Positions 44,954-63,812 of a DNA stretch of 64,000 bases are shown here, piece after piece. A model generated the notes under the pieces. That model searched no databases and had not been told where the DNA came from. It worked only from the letters and a program-made list of their open reading frames with translations. Origin of the DNA: Chaenocephalus aceratus (Eukaryota > Chordata > Actinopteri > Perciformes > Channichthyidae); contig CM043787.1 of assembly GCA_023974075.1 (NCBI GenBank), positions 35,604,218-35,668,217 on the forward strand, given 5' to 3'. How positions within the stretch are numbered: position 1 is the first letter of the stretch; the number at the start of each line of letters is the position of its first letter. The position numbers were made by a program, and so were the translations under genes.

Positions 44954-46526
44954 CAATACCACTGAAGGCATGTTTAATGATCCCAACAGGCTCTTCTCAC
45001 ATGATGCAAAACCATGTGACATGTCACATGGAAATAAGTTGGTCAGTATTTTTGCCTGTGGAGATTGGAACCAATGTGCATCACTGCCACAGTTGAGCAT
45101 GATCTATAAACAAACAGTTTTATTTGGTGGGAATATGTATTCAAACTAAGATAGAAGTGGAGGTAGTTGGGTGTAAAGTGCTTTTGACTTTTCCATGGAT
45201 AGAAGCCACCAGAGCACCGAGATACGTTGCTTACTGAGTTTAAAGGCTGCACACAGATCCTCGGATGAAACTCTTAGTTTGGGATGATGGTGAAAGCCTA
45301 GTTTAAGCTGAATGGCAATCAATTATACAAATGAGGAAACATTGTGATATCAAGTTGTCCATTTAATAAAATAGATTTGCAAGCAAAATACAATAACATT
45401 TGTGTTAGCACTCAGTTGTTACAAATCAGCAAATGTTGATAAACAATGTTTCTAGACATGATTTCTTGAGGCTTACTAACACACACATTACAACTTGTCC
45501 AAAACAAGAATGATTTTAAATATCCATGATTGAGATCATTACTGCTGCAGAAACCTACATCAGTCTCTTGGATGTACAGTCACATCTGTTCTCCTCTGCC
45601 ACACCGTTATTAAAATATCATTCAAGCTGCTACATCGCATTGCATCGCCAATAGTACAAAAATAAAACAACCCAAAGTGGAATGGCTACAAAAGGGAGCA
45701 AGACAACTTTCTTCAAACTCATCAGTGACAATGCTTAGTTCATACAGGTCATCTAGGGGTGTTGCAAGAAAGGAGCATAAGATAAGCAGTCTATTAAGCT
45801 TTTGAAAACTAGAAATTGGCAAAAAAACAAGGGAATTACTAACCACAGAAAGAGAAAAATATGTAACTTTTCTTATCTTGAGTGGCATCTTCCTGAAAGG
45901 TGCCTCTGTCTGTTTGACAGTTTCAGTGACTTTGTCCTAAATGTTATTTGCTTTGCCATCTTCTGTTGCTATTAAAAGCCACATTTCACTGAGAAGTAGG
46001 TTTTAGTCCAAACTGAGAGGTAAATGGAGCTCTTCAGTGAGGATTCTTGAACGCTAAAGGCAAGGTAAAGCAATGTCCATATTATGGGTGAACTTTTATT
46101 TTTAAGTGACACAGATGTCAAACTAAAGGGATTGCAAATAATAAAAAAATGAAAATGTTTACACATCTTTTGTAAAATACACACAGTTTGGATAAGGAAA
46201 GAGTCGCTCGACCATGTTAAAACATTTAGTGGATTATAGAAATGTACATATGACAGGCCATTTTCTACCACTTAACTTCAGGGCTAAAGATACTGCTGTG
46301 AATTACAGCCACCCCAAACGTACTTTTTTGGTAGGTAAATCTTATTAAAAATATTGTTTTCACTCAAACTCATTATCAATACATGATTAAAAAGCAAATC
46401 TTAAATTACAACAGTGATGTTTGTTTCTGTGCAGGATGCAAGAGTTTGTTATCCTATGCCATCTTATGCCAAGAATTTTAAAATGAACATGTGATCGGGG
46501 CTCTGTGTGTCTACAGGTGTCGTCCA
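44954..46526 (-). other. Probable ctcf 3' UTR
   Basis: AT-rich non-coding sequence lies between the ctcf stop codon and the LINE D tail. Candidate minus-strand AATAAA signals lie at plus 45118-45123 and near 46096. I see no other gene. Confidence 0.4.
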
Positions 46527-52647
<6,121 letters not shown>

Positions 52648-52667
52648 GGCGACGGACTTAGTAACAC

Positions 52668-54310
52668 CTTGATTAGAGAAAACAGGCATCAAATTAAAAC
52701 AAGGACTAACAGAGGCAAAATATAGCTTTATAAAGACAAATATAGCTGGCTGAATACATTTACAGATGGGACCTTACTCTTTAAAAGAATCATCGGCACA
52801 TTAGCTTTTCTTATATGTGGGGAGCAGAACAAATGAAACTGCATGTCCTTTGGGGTCTATTGTGGTGTAGTATTATCACCTGTGGATATTTCAAAATCTC
52901 CACCAGGGGCTGGGATGTTGTTATATTAAAAAAGGCCCTTACTCCTCTATAGATTTTCACAAAGAGCCACTAATTTTACATTTAATGATCTAATAAACGT
53001 GGCTAATGCTTTCTGCATTAAATATAATCAATGGGGTTTCTCTTAATAATGTATGGAAATTCAAACATGATTAGATAAATGGCATGCACTTAATATTTAA
53101 AATACTTTTTTTTTTTACAATAAAGTTATTGCAAGTAGACATTCGTAATAAAAAGGCCACACACACACTTTAGTAAACAATTAACAGCTGCAGTATTTAT
53201 CAAATAATTTAGGTGTAACATGAAGTGTGTGTGTGGTAGATGCTAGGTAGCAGAAGTAAAGTTATATATTGAGTTGCCTACAGAATCTTGTTGGAGTATT
53301 CAAATTGTCAAAACTAAGAATAAGAATGCAGCCAGTAATAATAATAAGACCACGTACATATTGCACACACGTGTTATTGCACAGCACTGATGTCGTAGTC
53401 TGTGTTTGATAGTGACTTCAATTATTTTTGACAGAATAATCTGTCCATTTGTTCGTGCTGTTGCTTTTCTAGTACACGTATTTGGAGCAGTTGATGCTTT
53501 GTTGATGCTTTGAGTTGTTAAAAGATTAAGAAAGACATTATCAACCCTATCTCGCATTCATTTGCCATAATACAGGAATCTGGATACGATTGAGCACACA
53601 TGGACTCCTAGACTTTGAAGAGTTGTATAAAAGTATCTGTTTGAGTCGAATAAAGTAGTGTCAAGAGCTTTGAGTAAACCGCAGGGGAGCAAATCAGATG
53701 CAAAAGAGCCATAACTGTTAGTTTATCCTGCATAAAATCCCATCGTTATGATGTCAAACAGTGAAGAGAACTTTAGAAAAGTGATTATCTTCGTCTTCCT
53801 GTGTTGTTAAGAAAATGCTATCAGCCATCAATCAATCGATACTTAGCAGTAACTCATCCCCCCCGTTTTAAAAGCACTTACATTTCTTTCTAACACCTCT
53901 TATTCGTCGTATAGTTCCTCAGTGGAGAATCGCTACATAGTTGAAACAAACGACACTACTTTTACATGAACTCGTGTTAGTTTACTCGGGAGGCGCGATG
54001 TGAAAACAGGAAACAAAGGGCACGATAAGATGGACGTCAGGCCTGAACAAACTTAAAACTGAAATACCCATAAATACAACCACCCCTGCACAAATACTCC
54101 ACTATGTCAGGTGAAAAGCAACAAAACGCTCAACTGGGACACGGAGTTGCAGTTTATAGACAGATTTAGTGCGTTTTGGATAACGATAGAGGGAGACAAA
54201 CACCCCCCGCCAGCCGCCTGGTCGGTAAGCCCTACCGTGACACCTAGAGGCCGGCGTCGGCTCCTACAAAAACCTCTCCGTGATCGGGGTAAATGAACCT
54301 CTGCACTTAC
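52668..54310 (-). other. ctcf intron 1
   Basis: This stretch runs from the exon-1 donor to the coding exon acceptor (TAATCAAG before about 52667). It is AT-rich with short low-complexity runs. I see no exon or complete mobile element in it. Confidence 0.5.
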
Positions 54311-54510
54311 TCTCGGTCGCTTCTTTTGTCCGGTATATTCAGTCGGGAGTTCTGTGTAGGTGGTTGTTCCTCAGGATCCCGGGTTGAACGTCCGTACGTG
54401 CTGAATGGCGGACTAATAATTTTCTCCCGCTTAGGAAGAGTGGGCCTTACACAAAATGGCGGCCCTTTAAGAGCTACCGAGGCTGCGCACAAACAGCACC
54501 GGAGGGAGTG
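54311..54510 (-). promoter_or_regulatory. ctcf promoter and non-coding exon 1
   Basis: A GC-rich patch ends, on the minus strand, with a strong donor GAGA|GTAAGTGC (last exon base 54311). Two matches to the YY1 core ATGGCGG lie at 54405-54411 and 54456-54462 (plus-strand coordinates, the second in the strong context AAAATGGCGGCC). Such sites are common near start points of TATA-less housekeeping genes. The start site itself is inferred. Confidence 0.55.
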
Positions 54511-56730
54511 AAGGGGAGTGTCCGGGAACAGGGTAGGGTGCTGGGCGCCAGATTTGAATTCAGTCGTGGGCGTGGCGTCCGGTTGTTGCACCAAATTCAG
54601 TGACATTCAGAATGTTTAGCTGGCGCTGTTTAGCTCTATCACACTAGGAGGGATACCAGCTGAATAGTACACATGTTGGTTACTTATCTTCAGGGTTTTT
54701 AAGACATTGCCATGGGTGTCTCATTTATTTATTTGTTAAAAGTATAAAGGTCAGGTTCCCTCTAAGTCTATGACACAATGTTTAAGTAAAACAGGTCAAT
54801 AGACTATAAAGGCAGAACAACACAGTAATGTCAGCTGAAATAATTTACATTTTAACAGTAGGCTATATCTGCATAACATCATTCAAAGTAAACGCACAGC
54901 AAATACATTTCATGCAGACACATTTGAACAAATATTGTATTGAAACAAGCAGCAGATCCTATTATTGAGAAGCCTTTCGTTTTTAGTATACCCTCATTGA
55001 TAGAAATTCCCTGGACACGTAAGGGTAAACCCTCTATTGGCGAGGAGCTTGATAAGACTGACCAGTTATTTATCATATTCCTCCCATATTAAGATTCTTT
55101 TTTTAAAGAACTGAACGATCATTGATTCGTTTTCTGATGAGAAGGGAAGATCACTTTTTATCGAGCATGATGTCTAAACCATAGACTGGTCTAAACCTAC
55201 TAACTACTAGGTCAGAAGTCATTTTTTTACTTCCTAAAATCAGCCACAAGGGGGCAGTGTGGATGTTGTGGCATATAAACTGTGTAAAGATAAATAATAA
55301 CAGTTTTATCTATGTGTAGGGCCTTACAACGGATCGGATCATCCCCAGGGATTTTCATTTCAAACCTTTATTTAGATAACCGTTTCATAGTGTCTGTTTG
55401 AGTTCAAATTTTCCCACTAAATCATCACCTGAAGGCCCTATTTTGGATCTGTTTACCTGCATTTTAAATAAACAAATAAAAGAAAACTGATACCGTCCAA
55501 ATCCCAATAAATTGTTATCTCATCACCTAACTTTACAAAATAGATATTTATTTGATTTACTTCTTAGTTGCAATAAACCTACTGTAGTTATGTTACATCT
55601 GCACTAGCTGATGCCATATTACTACATGGAAAACCTGACATTGGTTCATTAGTGGGAAACAAGTTATTTCTGTGTTCCTGTTTAGAGTTAAATGCTCAAA
55701 AGTGAATCTAGAAAATAAATATGGTGCCTAAAAATGTTATGGGTCAGTTTTTAACCAATATTGAATAATATTGAATAATTTTCTATTGTGCCACTGAAGC
55801 CAGTTTAAATTATACATTTAAATATCAAAGTGTTTCAAACTGGGAATTGAGTTGCCCTGTTTGAATATCATATGAGAAAATAATTCCCATGAAACTCCCA
55901 TAGACATTACCTCATGGATGGATCATTAAGATGCGACATTGGTGCTGTGGGTGTGTCAAATGTTATGGTTTCTGATCAACTCTTACAGATCATTATCAAG
56001 ATATCTAACAATCATCTGTGGAATTAGCAAGAATCTGGTGTTACAAACTAAATCTAGGCTGATTGATAAAAAAATCGTGAGCATTTTTTTTTAATGAAAT
56101 ACAGTATTACAAATATTTTATTGTGACTCAATCGTTGGCAGCAAGATGTGAGAAAAATAGGTGATGTGCGATAACCTTGAATAATGCAATACATATAGCC
56201 TATTACTTCTGATAAATAAACAGATATTTTAAACATATTAATATAATACGTATATGTATATACTTTTTATATATATGTATATATATAATATATGTCTGTG
56301 TTTGTCTTTTATTTTTTATTTCACTAATCACTAAAAACATTTCTTTAAGAGTCTCTTGCATTGTGTTTATCAGGAACATTTAAATCATCATTCAAATTAA
56401 AACAATATATTGTGCAGCCTTCTTAAATCCTCATTATTTCTTACGATACCAGAAAGGACAGTTTCCTTTAGTACAAATGATACACCTCACTTTGAATTAC
56501 AGCCTTTCAGGGCATCTGTTCCGCATATAAAATAAATTATTAATGTGTTACGTAACCAATAGAACATTTTGTTCATTTCAGCTCTTTCCATATCAAACTC
56601 ATATATTCTTCCACTCGGATGGATGCAGGGATGAAACAAATCTCAGTGTGTCCACTTTATTCCCTCCATCTCCCTCCTGCCTCTTCTTATTTGATCACCA
56701 TCTTTTTTTCTCATGGTTGTCCTCTCGTAG
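54511..56730. other. Gap between ctcf promoter and carmil2 exons
   Basis: I looked here for the leucine-rich-repeat exons that should precede carmil2 and found none on either strand. It holds a CTCF-like motif at 55244-55258 and TA-rich runs near 56236-56292. The gap is too short for the 20 or more missing exons. Confidence 0.6.
55244..55258 (+). promoter_or_regulatory. CTCF-binding-motif match
   Basis: CCACAAGGGGGCAGT fits the CTCF core consensus CCASYAGRKGGCRSY with one mismatch. It lies about 0.75 kb upstream of the inferred ctcf start. Occupancy is not shown. Confidence 0.4.
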
Positions 56731-59700
56731 GGGAGGGGGCAGAGAAAGGCGAGGCTCTGTTGTCAGATGTGTCAGTCTAGCCGGCCCGGCCCCTCCCACT
56801 TCAGAGAGCATTACATACTGCTGCTGCCTGAGCTCTTAGCAACCGTGCCTCGGCAACAGAGCTCCACAGCAACAGCGTGCCGTGTCTCCCCAATGGAGCT
56901 GCCATTGGGCGGACCAGCTCTCCGGCACTACACCCAGAGCAGACCAAGACCTCATCGACAAAAACTCAACTATCGCCCCAGCAGACCACAGGTACATCAG
57001 AGAGGTTTTTGGGAAAGATGGAGAGTGTGTGAGGAGAGAAAATGGAAGGGGGAGCTGTAATAGGGTACAGAGGGGAGAAGCAGGGGGAAGGGAAGGATGG
57101 AGGGGGAGTGCTGTGAAAGATGCCTGGTCCCTGCTTTGAATAAGGCTGCCCCATTGTAACGGTCACCGGCTGTTTGATGAACACACACTTGGTATTTCTG
57201 TGTGTGAAAGCATGATGACTATGTCTGAGAGCGGCCGGTAGTTTTTGTTTTGCATGTCTTCTCTGTCTTACCCTATTTTTCCATAGTATCGAGAAAAAAA
57301 AATGTTGACCATCTCCATTTTTCCACTGATCAGTTTGTCACAGTAGCTTGTAGACATGCAGTCACTCCCTTGGAGCCGATGCTCAGGGAGACTAAAATAA
57401 AGCAATTCCCCAGACAGGATATCAAGTATCAGTGACTTCTGCTAAATTTGTGTTCTGCAGTCAACCTCCTGATTTGTATTGCTACTTGTGGCTACAGATG
57501 TTAATATGATCAGGATGATGCAGCTGCAATTTTGATATCACATTACCTACATTTGGAAAATGAGTTATCTTGCTTTCATTCTGCATGTGAAATCTAGTGA
57601 CGCCCCCCCATTGTACGTTACTGAGCAACTGACTCCCAGGAGGCTGGTTTTTAGCATGAGAGATTCAAACCAAAATACACATATAGAGGCAGAAGTGCCC
57701 GAGTGTGTGTTTTTTTTTTTATATGTGAGGGTTATGTATGTAATACTACATTCGATTCAAGCTGCTCTTCTACATCAGTGTGTTTGATCTTTGGTGTGAA
57801 ATGTTTTTCTGTGTTTGTGTGTGGTAATAAGGAGACAATAATTGAGAGTGACAATGAAGTCCTTGAGCTCATGGGGAGAGTGGATGAAGGAGTTGAAGAG
57901 TTCTTTACCAAGAGAGTACTTCCTACTGATTCACCGTGAGTATCAGCTGCCTAATTTTTCTCTTTATGGCTCCTTGATAGTAATTTGGATACCAATTATA
58001 AATGAATAAACTATTTCTAGAGAACTGTTTGACAGTATACGATCCTTTTAAATAGGACAAAGCAAGAAGAGGAATCTATCACAGTGCATGAAGAAGTGGC
58101 TCCTGCCAGCTCTGTCCCTTGTCCACCACCGACAAAAACACTAAGAAGGAAGCTCGGAGACTTCTTTACCCTCAGAAAGAGACGAGGTCTGAAATCAGAA
58201 CCAAGCCAGGAGGGGCGACCCAAAAAGGCCTCCATCGCTGATCTCATCCGCCCGCTCAGGGAGGTCGCCAGAGCCGAAAAAGATAAAGACCGAGTCAAGG
58301 AACACGACAAGGAGAATGAAAAGGAGAAGGGGAAAGAGACTCCCAGTGCTGTTACTGGAGATGCCGCTGTTCATGAGACAACGGGTGCTCCAATGAGGGT
58401 TGAAACTGGGCCTCCCCGCCGAGCTCTCAGAGAGGGGAAGTCCCAGTCTCTCATTCTGCTTTCTGGATCAGCTGCAGCAGGGACTACTAATGCAAGAAAC
58501 ACTTCAAAGGTGAGTGGGCCCTATTATAAACCAGTATCTAAATATATTCCTAAATGTCTTGTAGATGGATTTGGTCAGATCCATTATACGTTGTTAAACC
58601 AGGATTATTTGTATGCCTTATTCTTATAATGAAGATATCATGAATTGACCTTGTGCATCTAATCTGAATTAGCCTAGCTACAAATGGCAAATACGCAGGG
58701 TACTATGGTATAAGATTGCAGGACCCAGAAAATATAATTTAAGAGAATTAAGTCAAGAATGTTAAAAATAAAGCATAAAGATGGTGTAGTACTGGACTCC
58801 AACCTTTAAAAAATATAATTTTTTCGTAGTTTTGAAGTGGAGGATGTTTGCAAGAAGTAAAAGCCAAATGAGCTTCAAATGTAGTTCTGGGTAAATGCTA
58901 ATGCTATTACTTGCTTCACAAAAGCTGTATCTTGAGAAGACCACTTTCCTGTAATTCATTATGATACTTATTATCAATGATGAACAATTTATTGGAAATT
59001 ATATCCTGTATAATATTTTTGGTAGAATTACAAGAATTGCTATGATCACAGATTTTGCACAATTATGTCAGCATTCAAATCTGCGTATGTGTGCATAGAC
59101 TGTTTTCTTATTTAAGCACAAATCCCATATGGGTGGGTTTACAAAGACAGTATCACTTCAGAAATGTTTGTGAATGATTCCCAATGTTTGTAGAGTTTAA
59201 ATAATGTATACATTTAGATCAGTGCTATGTTTTGAAGCTCACTCGCTACTTTGCTGTTGCCGATTTCAGAAACAATTTGAAGGCCAACACAGTTTTGAAC
59301 AGAAACTCCATCTCATGCTTCAACGTATTGGAGTTTCCAAAGCCCAGCCAGGAGAGACACAGGTGGGTGAAAGGGCATGTCTCAATTTACATATGTATAC
59401 TGTTATGGTCTTTGAAAAGTATTTAAATACCTATTTTGCTCTTTTAGAGTCCGGAGGGAGAAATGAAAAAAGCAGAATCTGAAGGTATGTCTCAATGTTT
59501 ATGATTAAACTCCTCTGCTCCGGCTTAGTGTTAATAAAGCTCAATTGATCTTTGAAGTTGAGGGATTAAAGATACCTTTTCTATTTTAAATGGATCACTT
59601 GTCCATAAGAAAGATTGAATATCTCTTTGGGCAGATACGACTGCTGTCCATCCACTTAAGGGATAATAAATGAATACCTCTTGTAAATGATCTTTGTGCC

Positions 59701-62611
59701 TCAGGTACTATCATTGACAGTAAACCTGAACCACCACCTACTAAACCTCGAACGATGTCTGCATCATCAGGTAAAACACAGACACCAACACGGATTCACT
59801 CTCCAATACAGTATGGCTGTGTTCAAAATTGCATACTAACGTAACACATGTATGTACTGCCTAATAAATTAACGATTTATCATACACACACACGATTTAT
59901 CACACTTAGGCTTAAATGACTGTGGAACAAAAACAGTTTATCCAAATTTAAGTTTACATGAACTCTCCCTCTTAATGTTATATTTACCAGAATTATTTTA
60001 AGGCATCACTTTAGTGCTAAACAGGTTTTCTAAATTACAATATGTTAGCTCCAGTTGAGTATATAAGGTTTCGTACTCAGAGATTTAGCTTATCTGGTAT
60101 ACATCCTTGAATTTCTCACATTCACAACATCTGCTTGCCGTTGGAAAGCATTACACATGCAATTTGACGTATGGTATGAATTGGGAATTTCTAAATATCA
60201 GATTTTCACTACACAATTGTACAAAAAAAGAAAGAAAATCAATTTTTTAGCCAGTTACTTAAAATCAAGTGTAGGGTTTTGTCAGAGAGTCTCCTGGACC
60301 GTTAGAAAGCTTTAAAAAAGCACAACTACACAAAATAATTAAATTACAATTACACTTAAATTCAGAGAGAAATTGATTATGATTCAAGAGGAGCTGGGTT
60401 ACTTACATTATCTTATTTGTTTTATTAATATATCAATAATGTGTAAATATCCGTTATTATGCAATTTCGAACAGACCCTGTGTATATGATAAGCAATCAT
60501 TTTCACATTACATTTTTTTTTTAGACACAAGACATCAAATTCGCCCGAGTGTGTCGGCACACGAGTCCGCTGGGAAACCTGCTTTGCTTCCGAAGCCCGT
60601 TATCAGGCCCGGCCCGCCCCCCACAACATCTGGCCGCAACACACCTGAGAACGAGCTATCCCAGATACAGGAAGCAGAGACAAACACACCCACTAAACAG
60701 AGTCCAGCTGCAGCTCCTGCACTCACTACCATCACCACTCCTACTGCACCGACGATCTCATACCCAGTCCCTGACTCAAGCGATTCTACGAGTGCTGAAC
60801 CCCCCGCCGACACAGATACAAGCACTGACTCCGCTAACCCCACTGCTGCAGCTACAACACCCACGAATGTTACAGAGCACGACAGTAAAACTTCTATCCC
60901 TGAAGAAACTACCGCTGAACCACCAACCTCCATCTCTAAGACAACCATTACAAGCACCACTCCCCCTGCAGAGCCCCCTGCCACCCCTTCAGTTACTTCC
61001 ACCACTTCCTCTGAGTCTGTCATTCCCAGTCTCTCTGTCACTTCCACCTCAACAACAATAACTACGCTTTCCATTACCACCTCTGAAACCGTTTCTGCTC
61101 CCAGCAATGAAAGCTCGGTTTCCACAACAAATCTGTCAACTACATCGACTTCTCCCTCAGTAGATCCTGCTGCTGGTGGTGATTCAGCTATTTCTGTCGC
61201 CACCACAGCTTCTTCACCCTCCACCAGCACATCAGATATGCCCTCAGGCTTGTCTGCTAAAACGAATTCAGTGACTGAAGCTAGTGATGACTCCCCTTCA
61301 GTCACCTCTTGCTCTGTTACATTAGTTTCATCTGACACTAAAACAACATCTCCACCTCCAAGTGACACCATTACAACTGCAGCTTCAGCTCTCGCCTCCA
61401 TTACCCGTTACTCCCTCCTGATTTCTTCTCCCGATCCTCCTCCCACCATATCCACCTCTTCCACCACCACAACAAGCCCTACATCCACTGACTGCACCAA
61501 CTCCTCATCCATCATTACTCACCCAGCCACCTCTGACCCCGCTGATATATCCGTTCCCTCCACTTCCTCCAGTGAGACAAACCCCACAGACACCACTTCC
61601 ACTGCCACCCCTTTATACCGGGCAGACACCAAACCCACCAGTTCATCTTCCTCAGCTGCAATTTGCTCCTCACTCATGACCGACTCTGACCCACCAAACA
61701 CTAACGACGGCAGCTCTACCCTCACACCTGATAACGGAAGTGATGCTTCTCAACATTTGACTAGTCCAGGTCAAGATAATGACTTGCAGACATCTCCTGA
61801 GGGAAGATCCAGTGAAGAGCCCGCAGAAAAGGGCACATGTGAGTTAAATTGTATATATTCTTTTTTTTTTCATCTGGTTTTAAGTGTAACCTTTTTCACT
61901 CTGGGGCCTCATTACAGAAAAGTAATTTAAGGAATAAAACAAAACCTATCTTCCTATTACAGAGACATTTCCTAAACTCGTGGTTGTGTCCTATTCTGTC
62001 CCAAAATGTAAGAAATCCGTTATATAATTGTGAATTTAACTATTTAATTAAAACACTCATCTTGTCATACGTGTATTTAGGAAGTAAGGATCATAATTTT
62101 GGATCATGGTTCTGTGATACATTCCTTTCTTTATAATTAAACAGAACAGGAATTTTGTAATATCAACAATTTAAAATGTCTTCCCTAAGTGAGACAAGGA
62201 CAGTTTCTGTTATTAGGCAATGTTTAACCATATGTTGTGCCTAAGTGTTAAATGGGGACAACATTTGTTTTATTTTGTCAAGTAAGTATGTATTTTGAAG
62301 GGCATATTTTGTATTTTTCTCTCTACATAACAGATGGTGAGCTTGAGATGGTCCAAAAGAGCAAGCAAACTGAGACAGAGGAGAGCAAGACAGTTGTCCA
62401 CAATGGGAAGGAGGGCGAGAATGAAAACCAGGAACCAGCTCTCAATTCTGACAGCGAGGTGATAATAAAAGAAGTGCAGAAAGAAAGTGTCAAACCCGAA
62501 GAAGACACAATGAAATCAAAAGTAGAAGAACCTGCATCAGGAGAAGATGCTGAGCTGTGTAGCGACAAGGGGGAGAAAGAGAAGGAAAAACAAGATGAAG
62601 TTGGAAAGTAA
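56731..62611 (+). CDS. carmil2: CARMIL2 (RLTPR)-like protein, C-terminal half only
   Basis: CARMIL proteins bind capping protein and free actin barbed ends; CARMIL2 also supports CD28 signalling in T cells. Coding exons: CPI exon ending 56991, then 57832-57935, 58056-58509, 59270-59362, 59448-59484, 59705-59770, 60525-61838 and 62334-62611. They join in one frame: 814 aa from the ATG at 56893, or 42 more from 56767. The frame is open back to an acceptor-like CTCTCGTAG at 56730. Visible motifs are capping-protein interaction LRHYTQSRPRPHRQ, RVDEGVEEFFTKRV, basic TLRRKLGDFFTLRKRR, KASIADLIRPL, SFEQKLHLMLQRIGVSK and EPPPTKPRTMSASSD. Their order matches the human CARMIL2 C-terminus. Next come a 438-residue Ser/Thr/Pro-rich exon and an acidic tail. 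The PH and leucine-rich-repeat half (roughly 900 residues in the family) has no exon in the preceding 2.2 kb. This is either a shortened gene with a new start or a rearranged/misassembled copy. Confidence 0.82.
60525..61838 (+). other. Long Ser/Thr/Pro-rich exon of carmil2
   Basis: One 1,314-bp exon encodes a low-complexity stretch dominated by T, S and P (for example TTITTPTAPTISYP, STSTTITTLSITT). It begins with a polyproline-type segment KPALLPKPVIRPGPPP that could bind SH3 domains. Human CARMIL2 is Pro/Ser-rich at this position but much shorter. The reverse strand is open for 288 codons only because of the composition. Confidence 0.7.
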
Positions 62612-62924
62612 TTCAAAAGTTAAGAAATTGCTAAACACGGGACCAACTACTGTGACGGGGCGAGAGAGACCACAGTAAAGAGTCAAGGGGGAGATGATCC
62701 ATGGCACTTCCTACAGGGACCACCACATTACAGCAGCACACCACAGAGGGTGGACCAAAGAACTGAGATCCCCTTGGTGTGACGTAATCAACAAATTCAG
62801 CAGTGTCTTTGTCCTTTTTTAACTTTCGTTTGACTTTTTGCATTGCACGTATGATTATGTACCATAAGACAACTACTGTGGTAAAATACACCATGTTTAC
62901 AAGATGAAAAAGAGAAATATGACT

Positions 62925-62930
62925 ATTAAA
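62925..62930 (+). other. Candidate carmil2 poly(A) signal
   Basis: ATTAAA lies about 315 bp after the stop codon. 62612-62924 is probable 3' UTR. From 62945 to 63460 I see only AT-rich sequence and a decayed repeat (TTACTCAAGTAG near 63411). Confidence 0.4.
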
Positions 62931-63478
62931 TGGAATATTGAATTGACTGAGGCATTCCTTCTGCTCGTTTATGGGTGATATACTTTATTTTTCACAAATA
63001 CATGTTTTTGGACAGAAAACTCAGGGTACATAACTTTCTTAACTTTTATGAAACCCATGGTCTTCATGGTCGTCCTTGTCTCTGGTCAATAATGATCTTT
63101 GATGCAAGATTAATAGATGTTGTTGAAAGCTCTAGAAACTTTAATAGATTATCCTTATTATGAATGTTTTTTTACTGATGGGTTTGTTCATAATATCCAT
63201 AATAGCCGAAATTATTTTTTATTTTTAGCATTAATTAAAACATGGCAAACAAATATAGCTTTTGACAGTTTTATGTAGCAATAATTATAACCAAAACATT
63301 TACGTTTTTCTAAGATGGGCCAATCTGCATAAACAGTACTTTTACTTTTGGTACTGTAATATATTACTATATTTACTCGTAACAGAGTACACTCTGGCAG
63401 TTGAACTTTTACTCAAGTAGAAAATATAAGTAATATGAGTTCAGTGAAATATAACCCGCTTGAAGATCATCATCCACA

Positions 63479-63493
63479 CCAGCAGTGGGCGCT
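63479..63493 (+). promoter_or_regulatory. CTCF-binding-motif match upstream of nudt21
   Basis: CCAGCAGTGGGCGCT matches the CTCF core consensus with one mismatch. It is 212 bp before the nudt21 start codon and in the same orientation as the match at 55244. Confidence 0.4.
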
Positions 63494-63690
63494 CGCGGTG
63501 AGAGAACCCGCACTACTTCACCCGGAAAAGGAGGGCCAAAGGAAACGACAACGAAGAAATTGTTGTGTACTGTTCGCACAATAGTTTAGACATTATTTAT
63601 CTATTTTTGATAATCCATTAGGTTTCTAGCCCTCCACCCTTTTGAGGTTCACTTGCAGCTGCGTTTGGCCTCGTCGAGTTCGTGGTAGAG

Positions 63691-63812
63691 ATGTCGGTCG
63701 TGCCCCCCAGTCGCTCGAACGCCGGCTGGCCGCGCGGAGGAGCCGTTCAGTTCGGGAACAAATACATCAGCGGGCCCGCGAAACCCCTGTCTCTAGAGAG
63801 GACCATCAACCT
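63691..63812 (+). CDS. nudt21: NUDT21 (CFIm25, CPSF5), first coding exon
   Basis: NUDT21 is the 25-kDa subunit of cleavage factor Im. It binds UGUA motifs in pre-mRNA as a dimer and steers poly(A) site choice. The exon encodes [20 protein letters not shown], then [20 protein letters not shown], close to the vertebrate NUDT21 start (MSVVPPNRSQTGWPRG, FGNKYI, KPLTLERTINLY). It ends in AACCT|GTGAGTG, splitting a Leu codon. The ATG sits in a GC-rich context after a short 5' UTR. The Nudix domain and remaining exons are beyond the window edge; 63813-64000 is intron. Confidence 0.93.

Noticed and set aside
60535..61401. 288-codon open frame on the minus strand
   Set aside because: It lies antisense to the Ser/Thr-rich carmil2 exon and is open only because of that exon's composition; it has no splice or promoter support.
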